From contig QKAI01000024.1 of the NCBI GenBank assembly GCA_003246505.1, positions 1 to 9,973 on the forward strand: a stretch of DNA of 9,973 bases. The letters are read 5' to 3'. This document shows, in pieces, positions 1 to 6,258 of this stretch. Position 1 is the stretch's first letter; the number at the start of each line of letters is the position of its first letter. Under the pieces are notes generated by a model. It was not told the DNA's origin. It saw only the letters and a program-made list of their open reading frames with translations, and searched no databases. The position numbers and the translations under genes are program-made. This DNA comes from Spirochaetaceae bacterium. GTDB taxonomy: Bacteria; Spirochaetota; Spirochaetia; DSM-2461.

Positions 1-255
1 GGCTGGGCGGGGGATTACTGGGGCGTCCTCTTCTCCCTCCCCTCGGAGGAAACGATTCTCCGCCATAAACTCAGATGCAGACTGGAGGTTTACCGCTACG
101 CCCTGTGGATGCCCGGGTTGTGGATCAGGCCGATTCTGGACAGAAAAAGGGAGGCCCGGCCCCCGGCTCCGGGAGCTGTTCCGCCTTTGGAACCGGCATA
201 TAGAGCTCCGGACAAAGCTTTTTTATGGGGAGATCATAAAAGGAGGATGCCATGA
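1..255 (+). CDS. C-terminal 84 residues of an unrecognised protein (5' end outside window)
   Basis: Frame 1 is open from the first base to a TGA at 253-255. Third codon positions are strongly GC-rich, as in the other genes here, so I read it as the 3' end of a real gene. The fragment begins GWAGDYWGVLFSLPS, is rich in Trp, Arg and aromatic residues in its first 50 residues, and ends with a proline-rich tail (about residues 55-70) that looks disordered. No membrane segment or known motif is visible. Its stop overlaps the start of the next gene as ATGA, and its last codons hold the next gene's Shine-Dalgarno sequence, so the two are probably co-transcribed and translationally coupled. I do not recognise the family and assign no function. 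Confidence 0.6.
   Translation, partial: GWAGDYWGVLFSLPSEETILRHKLRCRLEVYRYALWMPGLWIRPILDRKREARPPAPGAVPPLEPAYRAPDKAFLWGDHKRRMP
240..246 (+). promoter_or_regulatory. Shine-Dalgarno sequence for the 252 start
   Basis: AAGGAGG lies 5 nt before the ATG at 252, inside the 3' end of the preceding gene. It is close to the ideal anti-SD complement. It supports 252 as a true start for the short 132-aa protein, rather than that frame being the remains of a longer upstream reading frame, which is closed by stops at about 66 and 210. Confidence 0.75.
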
Positions 256-650
256 TTAGGATACCGGAGGAAACGAAAAGATGGCTGCTGGAGTGCTCCG
301 TCCCCGCCTCCCTTCTGAGCCACCGGGAACTCAGTAAGGAAAAGAAATTCTACCTGTTCGGCATAGGGACGGATTTTCAGAAATTGAAATACCCCCTGGT
401 CTGGTACAATCTGCTCCACGTGCTGGATGCCCTGAGCGAATCGGACCTGCCCGAAGGACATCCCGCCCTGGGGGAGATGGCCGATCTGCTTGCCTCAAAG
501 GCGGACGGGGAGCTGAGGTTTACCCCGGAAAGCATGTACCTCTTTTACAAGGGGCGGGATTTCTCCAACAAAAGGGAACCCTCCCCCTCCCTGACCCTGC
601 GGTCCCTGCAGATACTGACAAGGCTCGGACGGGTAAGCCGGGGCGGCTGA
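252..650 (+). CDS. Short protein resembling the C-terminal part of an uncharacterised alpha-toroid (prenyltransferase-like) family
   Basis: This 132-aa protein carries three conserved blocks: FYLFGIGTDFQKLKYPLVWY (33-52) followed by NLLHVLDAL, KADGELRFTPES (83-94) and KREPSPSLTLRSLQIL (107-122). From memory, these match the C-terminal half of roughly 300-aa uncharacterised bacterial proteins, sometimes annotated as prenyltransferase/squalene-cyclase-like alpha toroids. No signal peptide or membrane helix is seen, so it is probably cytoplasmic. The first 20 residues (RWLLECSVPASLL) resemble the N-terminal WLLE..P motif of the same family, so the gene may be an internally shortened version. The start is set by AAGGAGG 5 nt upstream and the ATGA overlap with the previous gene. 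It ends 1 bp from the convergent membrane-protein gene. Function is unknown; family placement is moderate. Confidence 0.75.
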   Translation: MIRIPEETKRWLLECSVPASLLSHRELSKEKKFYLFGIGTDFQKLKYPLVWYNLLHVLDALSESDLPEGHPALGEMADLLASKADGELRFTPESMYLFYKGRDFSNKREPSPSLTLRSLQILTRLGRVSRGG

Positions 651-651
651 A

Positions 652-1326
652 TTATCTCTTCCGGAAGTTTTTCCAGTGCTGAACCGGCTTACCCGCTGTG
701 AACCAGGCGATCCCGAAGGAGATAAGGGCGATGGCTTCGGCGAAGTAGAGGAGATGAAACCGGTTCAATGCGGCTTGGGGTATGGCGCAGATAATCCATA
801 ACAGTGGGTAAGCCAGGAGCGAGAGACTCATCAATCCGGCGCAGACAAGGTAGATCAGCCTCCTTCCTCCCGAGGTCCTGTCCCCCTTCATCTTCGCCCG
901 GCGGGCGAAACATAGGCAGAGGAAGATCAGCTGGGCGAAGAGGAGGATGGACGCGACGTAGTGAAGCCGCTCGGCGGAGCGGATGACCGCCTCCAGTTCC
1001 TCCCTGTGTATGACGATGTCCTCGGGAAAGCCGGTGGGGGAGAGGGCCGTTCCCACGGCGCAGAGGGCGGCGACCTTGCTGATCAGGGCCTCATAGTAGT
1101 AACGGCCGTTGTAAACGAGGAGAAAGAACCCCGTAATAAACAGAAGGCCCACGAAAAGGTTGCGGCTGATCGTATAGTAGTAGGCGCTGATGGAGGAGAT
1201 AATCCGCCCATAAACCAGGGTGACCAGAAAGGGAAGAGCCAGGGCGGTCAGACCGATGAGGAAGCGCTGGGTCTCGTAATCGTGGATGCGGGCCGGTTCC
1301 TTTTTAAGCCACTCTTTTACTGTCAT
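652..1326 (-). CDS. Six-helix integral membrane protein, uncharacterised
   Basis: This 224-aa protein has about six hydrophobic helices, near residues 22-40, 57-73, 82-97, 121-140, 157-181 and 191-211, with short charged loops and an Arg/Lys-rich tail, so it should sit in the cytoplasmic membrane. The block SSISAYYYTISRNLFVGLL (44-62), followed by a Gly-rich helix ending VYNGRYYY, and LHYVASILLF (121-130) with its His at a helix start, are typical of a widespread uncharacterised membrane family close to DUF998-like proteins. I know of no reaction for it. The ATG at 1326 is preferred: the AGGGGGG ribosome site lies 8 nt upstream, whereas an in-frame TTG at 1332 would be only 2 nt from it. The gene stands alone, divergent from the lipoprotein hydrolase and convergent with the 132-aa gene. 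Confidence 0.8.
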   Translation of the reverse strand: MTVKEWLKKEPARIHDYETQRFLIGLTALALPFLVTLVYGRIISSISAYYYTISRNLFVGLLFITGFFLLVYNGRYYYEALISKVAALCAVGTALSPTGFPEDIVIHREELEAVIRSAERLHYVASILLFAQLIFLCLCFARRAKMKGDRTSGGRRLIYLVCAGLMSLSLLAYPLLWIICAIPQAALNRFHLLYFAEAIALISFGIAWFTAGKPVQHWKNFRKR

Positions 1327-1373
1327 TTCCAAATCCCCCCTTGATCATAATCCGTAAGTTTTTGTCCGCTTTT

Positions 1374-1402
1374 ATTGTACCTCCTCCCGTTCTTTCTGCC
1401 TA
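1374..1402 (-). promoter_or_regulatory. Candidate sigma-70-type promoter for the membrane protein
   Basis: On the minus strand, TACAAT (1379-1374, one mismatch to TATAAT) is preceded after 17 bp by TAGGCA (1402-1397, four of six matches to TTGACA). Transcription would begin near 1367 and give a leader of about 40 nt before the ATG at 1326. It lies in the 136-bp divergent region, which otherwise holds only the opposing hydrolase promoter. Identified by eye. Confidence 0.45.
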
Positions 1403-1434
1403 CACTTTTTTCGGTTAATCGGAATCGGGGATTT

Positions 1435-1455
1435 TCCCGGCCGGGATGGTATATT
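1435..1455 (+). promoter_or_regulatory. Extended -10 promoter with adjacent palindrome, lipoprotein hydrolase
   Basis: TGG-TATATT (1447-1455) fits an extended -10 element (TGn plus a TATAAT-like hexamer). No convincing -35 lies 16-18 bp upstream, as is common for extended -10 promoters. Directly upstream is the perfect 12-bp palindrome TCCCGGCCGGGA (1435-1446), where a regulator would block RNA polymerase. The first purine at the expected start distance is A1463, the A of the start codon, so the transcript may be leaderless. A chance palindrome in GC-rich DNA is possible. Confidence 0.45.
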
Positions 1456-1462
1456 CTGTCCT

Positions 1463-2392
1463 ATGACTCCCCCATGCCGCCCTGTTCTGATTGGTCTCCT
1501 TTTTTCCCTCCTCCTGGCCGGTTGTTCCTCCCTGCAGATACCCGATACCCCCTGGAGCGGCGGGGAGGGGTATTTCTCCTATTACGGGCTGGATTCCCTC
1601 TCCGGTGAAAGGGCCTGCGGCTATTCCGGATACGGAGAGCAATCCCTCTGGACATGGTCCGTCTCGCCCTCCCGCCCCCGGGGGACTGTTGTCTTCCTCC
1701 ACGGTTATCTGGACCATTCCGCCCTGAGCCTTGCCCTGTTTGCCTTCCTGAATGACCGGGGATACCGGATCGTCGCCTACGACCTGCCCGGCCACGGCCT
1801 GTCCGGCGGGCAAAGGGCGGGCCTGGAGGACTTTGATCAGTACGGGGAGAGCCTGGACCGGATCATGGCCTACTGGGATCTTGCCTATGGGGATACCCTC
1901 TTCATCGGGCACAGCACGGGGGGAGCGGTCATTCTGGACAGGCTGCTGAAGGGACAGAATATGGGGGGGGTGATTCTGGCGGCGCCCCTGATTCAGTTCC
2001 GCCACTTCGACGGGGCTCTTTTTCTGGCGGAACACCTGTTCCGCGGGAGGGGAACCGTACGGGTCAGCCGGAAGCCCTCCTCCCGCAACGATGAGTTCAA
2101 CAAAAAGAAAAGGAACGATCCCCTGGCCATAAAGCGAATGCCCCTGAACTGGCCCCTGGCCATCGGAGCCTGGGAAAAAGAGCTTCCCCGAGGGGAAATT
2201 CCCTGCGATGTACCCATCCTGGTTCTCCAGGGAGGAAAAGACCGGGTGGTCTTCTTCGAAAGGAACATTCCCCGGATAGAGTCCTGGTTTCCCCGGGCCC
2301 GGATTCGAACCTTTCCCGGCCTGATGCACCATCTTTTCAATGAAGCCGATGGGGAGAAACTTTACGGGGAGATTCAGGCATTCCTATTATAA
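1463..2392 (+). CDS. Lipoprotein alpha/beta hydrolase (lysophospholipase/monoacylglycerol lipase-like)
   Basis: This 309-aa protein should be exported and lipid-anchored. A short hydrophobic signal (residues 7-20) ends in the lipobox LLAGC, giving a lipidated Cys21. The rest is a serine hydrolase of the Hydrolase_4 type: VVFLHGYLDHS (76-86) forms the oxyanion region, GHSTGG (149-154) is the nucleophile elbow with Ser151, Asp260 lies in QGGKDRVV, and His289 in GLMHHLFNE completes the triad. The family cleaves lysophospholipids, monoacylglycerols or similar esters; the substrate here is not known. The start is the only one that gives an intact signal peptide, yet it has no Shine-Dalgarno sequence and lies right after an extended -10. 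A run of eight G (1963-1970) falls between the codons for Ser151 and Asp260. The last 19 bp overlap the convergent SDR gene. Confidence 0.88.
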   Translation: MTPPCRPVLIGLLFSLLLAGCSSLQIPDTPWSGGEGYFSYYGLDSLSGERACGYSGYGEQSLWTWSVSPSRPRGTVVFLHGYLDHSALSLALFAFLNDRGYRIVAYDLPGHGLSGGQRAGLEDFDQYGESLDRIMAYWDLAYGDTLFIGHSTGGAVILDRLLKGQNMGGVILAAPLIQFRHFDGALFLAEHLFRGRGTVRVSRKPSSRNDEFNKKKRNDPLAIKRMPLNWPLAIGAWEKELPRGEIPCDVPILVLQGGKDRVVFFERNIPRIESWFPRARIRTFPGLMHHLFNEADGEKLYGEIQAFLL

Positions 2393-3102
2393 ATTACGGG
2401 CATTTTACCGGACCACTCCTTCCATAGGGCTTCATCCTCCAGAAGATCGGCCATAAAAGCCGCCACATTAATCCGGCTGGTTTTTCCCGGCCGGAAAAGA
2501 GGGCTCCTAAGGGGCGATGGGACAATCTCCCGGGGAGTCGCTTCCGCTTCGTCGATAAGGGTGTCCGGCCTTACGGCGACCCATTCCACGGGGGATCCGG
2601 GATCGGAATAGGACCTCTGCAGAAAGAGGGCCGCCTCTTCGTTATCCGCCTGGGCCGGTAACAGCAGGCGCAGCAGTCCTATCACCAGCCGGTCCCCCGG
2701 CCCATAGGCGGTTTCCCTCTCCCGGCGGTTTCGGTTCCCCGTGGTATTCATAAGGACAAATTTAAAAGGTCTGTCCCTAAGGGGTGTCTGCCCGGCAGTA
2801 CACACCAGGCGGGCGGCCTCCGTTACCAGTCGACGAGGGGGTCCGAAGAGCCCCTTCAGGGTAAGATTGTGTCCCAGGCAGGAAGCCGCGCCGTCACAGT
2901 TTTCCAGAATAGCGCCCAGTTCTTCCCGGTCCATGGCCAGGATTTCCTTCTCCAGGATTATGAGATTTTCCCCGTAGCCCGCCAGGGGGGAAAGCTTCTC
3001 CCCGGACCGGACTACCGCCGTCACCCGGTGCCCCCTTGCCAGAAGCTGTCCGGTCAGCAGAATACCCGTAGCGCCGGTGGCTCCCGTTATCAAAATATGC
3101 AT
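2374..3102 (-). CDS. Atypical SDR / NAD(P)H-binding protein (NmrA-like)
   Basis: This 242-aa protein starts MHILITGATGATGILLTGQL, a Rossmann nucleotide-binding loop of the GxxGxxG type (residues 7-13) found in atypical short-chain dehydrogenases and NAD(P)H-binding proteins. VVR (30-32) after the second strand suggests NADP(H), and SCLGHNLTLKG, FKFVLMNTTGN and VRPDTLID follow in the usual order. The classic YxxxK catalytic pair is not evident, so it may be a reductase of unusual type or a redox sensor; the substrate is unknown. ATG 3102 is chosen because GAGGTG lies 6 nt upstream; a GTG at 3111 lies inside that ribosome site. It is the third gene of a minus-strand unit, 10 bp after a methyltransferase. 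It overlaps the convergent hydrolase gene by 19 bp. Confidence 0.82.
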   Translation of the reverse strand: MHILITGATGATGILLTGQLLARGHRVTAVVRSGEKLSPLAGYGENLIILEKEILAMDREELGAILENCDGAASCLGHNLTLKGLFGPPRRLVTEAARLVCTAGQTPLRDRPFKFVLMNTTGNRNRRERETAYGPGDRLVIGLLRLLLPAQADNEEAALFLQRSYSDPGSPVEWVAVRPDTLIDEAEATPREIVPSPLRSPLFRPGKTSRINVAAFMADLLEDEALWKEWSGKMPVIYNRNA

Positions 3103-3112
3103 AAACGTCACC

Positions 3113-3829
3113 TCATTCGTTACTTAACATACCCTCATTCCCGGGAAAACCCCCATAAACGGCAAAATTATAGTATTTCCAGACCGTTTCCACCGGATCG
3201 AATCCCGCCTCTTTGAGCCAATCCAACTGTTTTGCCAACGGAGCGGGCCGGTCCTCCCGGCGGTATTTGGCGAGCCAGTTCTCATGTATCTCTTCCAGGG
3301 GCAGGCTCCGGCGCATGTAGGAGATCCACTTTTCCATATAGGCTTCCTGAAGCCTCTCATCGTCCGCCAGGACCACATCGGCATTCAGAAAAACGCCACC
3401 CCCCTTGATGGCGGGCCTGATCCTGGCGAAGAAGTCCTTCTTCTCATCATCCCTTTCCAGATGGTGCAGAGCCAGGGAGGAGATGATCCCGTCGTACTGC
3501 TCCGGCGGGATAAACCGGGAGAAATCGGTGCAATAGGAGGCTTTAACGGCATCCTCTCCCAGTTTATGCCCGGCCAGCGTCAGCATTCTCTCGGAAATAT
3601 CCACAAGGGTGAATACAGCCCGGGGAAATCGGCTGCGGACGCGATGGGAAAGACTGCCCGTACCGCATCCCAGATCAAGGATATGAATCGAATCGTCCTG
3701 GTCAAAGGGCAGGGATGAGGCAACCGCTTCCATCATCTCTTCGTAGTAGGGAATCAGCCCGATGATTATGCCGTCGTAACCGGCGGCTTCCTCTTCAAAA
3801 TGATGGCGGATCTCTTCCATTCGGTCCAT
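3113..3829 (-). CDS. Class I SAM-dependent methyltransferase (CmoA/UbiE-like fold), second of a tandem pair
   Basis: This 238-aa cytoplasmic protein has the seven-strand methyltransferase signatures: motif I LDLGCGTGSL (51-60), the acidic strand-2 end TLVDISERML (74-83), and SSLALHHLERDDEK (117-130) at motif IV, then GGGVFLNADVV (143-153). The N-terminus (IRHHFEEEAAGYD) resembles the start of CmoA-like and related enzymes. The tail has DRPAPLAKQLDWLKEAGF (193-210) and KYYNFAVYGG (218-227). The methyl acceptor is not deducible. It follows the upstream methyltransferase after 11 bp and precedes the SDR by 10 bp, so the three are probably one transcript. The start is supported by AGGAGA 7 nt upstream, made from the end of the preceding gene. 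A second in-frame ATG three codons later cannot be excluded. Confidence 0.87.
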   Translation of the reverse strand: MDRMEEIRHHFEEEAAGYDGIIIGLIPYYEEMMEAVASSLPFDQDDSIHILDLGCGTGSLSHRVRSRFPRAVFTLVDISERMLTLAGHKLGEDAVKASYCTDFSRFIPPEQYDGIISSLALHHLERDDEKKDFFARIRPAIKGGGVFLNADVVLADDERLQEAYMEKWISYMRRSLPLEEIHENWLAKYRREDRPAPLAKQLDWLKEAGFDPVETVWKYYNFAVYGGFPGNEGMLSNE

Positions 3830-3840
3830 ATTACTTTCTC

Positions 3841-4566
3841 CTATACTTTCACGGCCCCGAAGGCGGCGAAGTTTCCGTTCTTATGGAGTATTTCCACACA
3901 GCCGAAACCGGATTTTCGCAGCAGTTCCGTCTGGTAGGTCAGGGGGCGGGGCGTGTCCTCCCTCTCGATCCAGGAGAACACCCTGTCCCGATACTCCCTC
4001 CCTCCAATCTCCTCCAGGAATTCCCCGTGGCGCGCCTCCATAAGGGTTCTGATCTCCCGGGTTTCATGGCTTATCAGGTCGGTTATCCAGACGCTGCCCC
4101 CGGGGGCGGTGATCCGGTAGAGTTTTTCAAAGGCCCTCTCCCAGTCCCCGTCGTCCCGCAGATGGTGGAAAACGGCGGCGGCCAGCACCACCCCGTAGGA
4201 TTCCGGCTCCAAAGGAAGGGTGCGGAAGTCGCCGTGATGGGTGCGGATGCTTCCCTTCGTGGCACCGCCGACCCTCTCCCGGGCCCGGAAGAGCATGTTT
4301 CCGCTCAGATCCACAAGATCGCAGTCCAGGTCCGGCTTCCGGGAGAGGAGCTTGAGCGTGTTGTTGCCCGCTCCGCAGCCGATATCCAGCACCCGCTTCA
4401 TCTCCGGTGTGGCGGCGAGGGCCGACGCGGTAATCAGTTCCATCATAAGAGAGGCGTCGGTGATGGATATCTGCCCCGTCTCCAGATGGGTAAACCGTTC
4501 CACATCCCCGTCAAACCTGTCCCGTATCTCTTCTATCGTGGATTTCCCCGCATATTCCTCTGCCAT
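3841..4566 (-). CDS. Class I SAM-dependent methyltransferase, first of a tandem pair
   Basis: This 241-aa methyltransferase has motif I VLDIGCGAGNNT (59-70), CDLVDLSGNML (82-92) with the ribose-binding acidic residue, GDF (112-114), and AAAVFHHLRDD (129-139), followed by GGSVWITDLISH (156-167). It ends with EDTPRPLTYQTELLRKSGF (203-221) and HKNGNFAAFGAVK, a family seen in many bacteria without an assigned substrate. The same EDxPxPLxxQ...GF...NFAxxG tail in the next gene shows that the two are diverged relatives. ATG 4566 is chosen because GGGGAGG lies 5 nt upstream. A longer frame from 4668 would run through the leu terminator and adds no recognisable sequence. It leads a three-gene unit transcribed from the 108-bp gap after the leu operon. 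Confidence 0.87.
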   Translation of the reverse strand: MAEEYAGKSTIEEIRDRFDGDVERFTHLETGQISITDASLMMELITASALAATPEMKRVLDIGCGAGNNTLKLLSRKPDLDCDLVDLSGNMLFRARERVGGATKGSIRTHHGDFRTLPLEPESYGVVLAAAVFHHLRDDGDWERAFEKLYRITAPGGSVWITDLISHETREIRTLMEARHGEFLEEIGGREYRDRVFSWIEREDTPRPLTYQTELLRKSGFGCVEILHKNGNFAAFGAVKV

Positions 4567-4584
4567 ACCTGCCTCCCCAATGAG

Positions 4585-4590
4585 ATAGTA
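4585..4590 (-). promoter_or_regulatory. Possible -10 element for the methyltransferase-SDR unit
   Basis: TACTAT on the minus strand (4590-4585) lies in the only AT-rich stretch between the leu terminator and the ATG at 4566, and would place the transcript start near 4578, just at the ribosome site. No good -35 is seen 16-18 bp upstream. Read-through from the leu operon is the alternative. Confidence 0.3.
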
Positions 4591-4625
4591 AAAATGTTTT
4601 GAATTAAAGTGACCCGTGGAAGAAA

Positions 4626-4663
4626 GAAGGGGGCAGGCCCGATGAAAATCCTGCCCCCCCTTC
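4626..4663 (-). terminator. Rho-independent terminator of the leu/cim operon
   Basis: The arms GAAGGGGGCAGG (4626-4637) and CCTGCCCCCCCTTC (4650-4663) pair over 12 bp with a 2-nt bulge in the C run, around a 12-nt loop. In the minus-strand transcript the hairpin follows the cimA stop by 11 nt and is succeeded by UUCUUUCUU, a fair U tract. The position, the strong GC stem and the polarity all fit termination of the leucine/citramalate operon before the methyltransferase unit. Confidence 0.8.
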
Positions 4664-4674
4664 TCCATTTACTC

Positions 4675-6258
4675 TTAAACGAGCCCGTCCTTGAGCAGTT
4701 TGTAGTTCAGCGCGTCGATCAGGGCGATCCAGGAGGCCTCGATGATATTGGTGGAAACGCCCACCGTGCCCCAGGACTCCTCGTCGTCCGCCGATTCGAT
4801 AAGGACCCGCACCTTGGCGGAGGTTCCGTCCTCCCCGTTGATGACCAGTACCTTGTAGTCGATAAGACCCATACTCGCCAGCTGGGGGTAGAAGTTGGTC
4901 AGGGCCTTTCGGATCGCGTTGTCCATGGCGTTGACCGGTCCGTCTCCCTCGGCGGCGGTATGGAATTCCTCTCCCTTGCATATCACCTTGATGGTGGCTT
5001 CCGCGGACAGTTCCTTCGTCCGGGAGATGCTCTGTTCCTCGAATACCCGAAATCCCTCGCAGCTGAAGGGTTCCGCATAGCGGCCGAAGGCCTTTTCCAC
5101 GAGCAGACGGAAGGAACCCTCCGCCGACTCGAACTGGTAACCCTCGGCTTCCATATCCTTTACCTTGACAAGCAGATCCTTGACGAGGGGGTTCTTCTTG
5201 TCCACGTCGGGGATGTATTTCTGGATTTTGGAGACCAGGGTGCTGGCGCCGGACTGATCGGAAATCACGAAGCTCCGTTCGTTGCCCACCGATTCGGGGG
5301 GCATGTGCTCGAAGCTGGTCGCCTCCTTGAGCACCCCGTCGATGTGGGCTCCCCCCTTATGGGCGAAGGCGTAGGCCCCCACGTAGGGCTTGCGGGGATC
5401 GGAATGCTGATTGGCCACTTCGTCCACGTAGCGGGAGAGGCTTGTCAGCTCGGTGATTTTCTTCGCCCCCAGAGTCCCGAAGCCGTATTTGAATTCCAGG
5501 CCGGGGATGATGGCGATCAGGTCAGCGTTGCCGCAGCGCTCCCCGAAGCCGTTGATGGTCCCCTGCACGTGGCGGGCTCCCGATTTCACGGCCAGAAGAG
5601 AGTTAGCCACGGCGCAGCCCGCGTCGTTGTGGGTATGGATGCCCAGACTCGTATCGAAACGCCGGGCCACCTCGGCGGTAATGGCGGCGCACTCGTCGGG
5701 CAGGGTGCCCCCGTTGGTGTCGCAGAGGACAAGCCACCGGGCTCCCCCTTTGACCGCCGCTTCCAGGGTCCTCAGGGCATAATCCCGGTTGTTCTTCCAC
5801 CCGTCGAAGAAGTGCTCCGCGTCGTAGATCACCTCCTCGCAGTTTCCCGACAGAAAGCTGACCGAGTCCTCTATCATGGCCAGGTTCTCCTCCAGGGTTG
5901 TGCGTATCACCTTGAGGGCGTGGAGATCCCAGGTCTTGCCGAAGATGGTGATGACCGGGGATTTTGCCTCCACAAGGGCCTTGAGCTGGCTGTCCCCGGA
6001 GGCCTCAATGCCCGGACGGCGGGTGGAGCCGAAGGCGGCCAGACGGACGTTTTTCAGTTTCATCTTCGACGCCTCCCCGAAGAACTTCCTGTCCAGCTCA
6101 TGGGTGGGATTGGGCCAGCCTCCCTCCACGTAGTCGAAGCCCGAATCATCCAGCTTTTTCAGGATGTTCAGCTTGTCCTCCAGGGAGAAGTTGATGCTAC
6201 GGGACTGGCTGCCGTCCCTCAGGGTCGTATCGTATAGATAGACTTTTTCTTTATCCAT
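4675..6258 (-). CDS. cimA: (R)-citramalate synthase
   Basis: This 527-aa protein condenses pyruvate with acetyl-CoA to (R)-citramalate, the first step of the threonine-independent route to isoleucine. It has the HMGL/isopropylmalate-synthase TIM barrel: YDTTLRDGSQ (9-18) with the catalytic Arg and metal-binding Asp, VEGGWPNPT (44-52), which is a mark of citramalate rather than isopropylmalate synthases, and GIHTHNDAGCAVANS (206-220) with the metal-binding His pair. GTINGFGERCGN (233-244) follows, then FAHKGGAHIDGV in the linker region. The C-terminal part from about 395 is the LeuA-type dimer and allosteric domain, where isoleucine feedback would act. Length matches the long CimA type. The ATG overlaps the leuB stop by 8 bp and has only a weak ribosome site, so translation is probably coupled. 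It is the last gene of the operon. Confidence 0.95.
   Translation of the reverse strand: MDKEKVYLYDTTLRDGSQSRSINFSLEDKLNILKKLDDSGFDYVEGGWPNPTHELDRKFFGEASKMKLKNVRLAAFGSTRRPGIEASGDSQLKALVEAKSPVITIFGKTWDLHALKVIRTTLEENLAMIEDSVSFLSGNCEEVIYDAEHFFDGWKNNRDYALRTLEAAVKGGARWLVLCDTNGGTLPDECAAITAEVARRFDTSLGIHTHNDAGCAVANSLLAVKSGARHVQGTINGFGERCGNADLIAIIPGLEFKYGFGTLGAKKITELTSLSRYVDEVANQHSDPRKPYVGAYAFAHKGGAHIDGVLKEATSFEHMPPESVGNERSFVISDQSGASTLVSKIQKYIPDVDKKNPLVKDLLVKVKDMEAEGYQFESAEGSFRLLVEKAFGRYAEPFSCEGFRVFEEQSISRTKELSAEATIKVICKGEEFHTAAEGDGPVNAMDNAIRKALTNFYPQLASMGLIDYKVLVINGEDGTSAKVRVLIESADDEESWGTVGVSTNIIEASWIALIDALNYKLLKDGLV

Noticed and set aside
1327..1332. TTG start at 1332 for the membrane protein
   Set aside because: It is only 2 nt from the G-rich ribosome site; ATG 1326 has normal spacing.
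1415..2332. 305-aa minus-strand frame opposite the lipoprotein hydrolase
   Set aside because: The plus strand encodes a signal peptide, lipobox and complete catalytic triad. The antisense product is Pro/Gly/Gln-rich and has no family features.
3103..3111. GTG start at 3111 for the SDR protein
   Set aside because: The codon is part of the GAGGTG ribosome site itself, and the Rossmann strand begins naturally at MHILITG from ATG 3102.
4567..4668. N-terminal extension of the first methyltransferase to 4668
   Set aside because: It would start inside the terminator hairpin. The added 34 residues lack homology, and a strong ribosome site fits ATG 4566.
4609..6237. 542-aa plus-strand open frame opposite cimA
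   Set aside because: It is antisense to a full-length CimA with all catalytic motifs. Its protein is Gly/Val/His-rich low-complexity sequence, as expected opposite GC3-rich codons, and it runs through the terminator.
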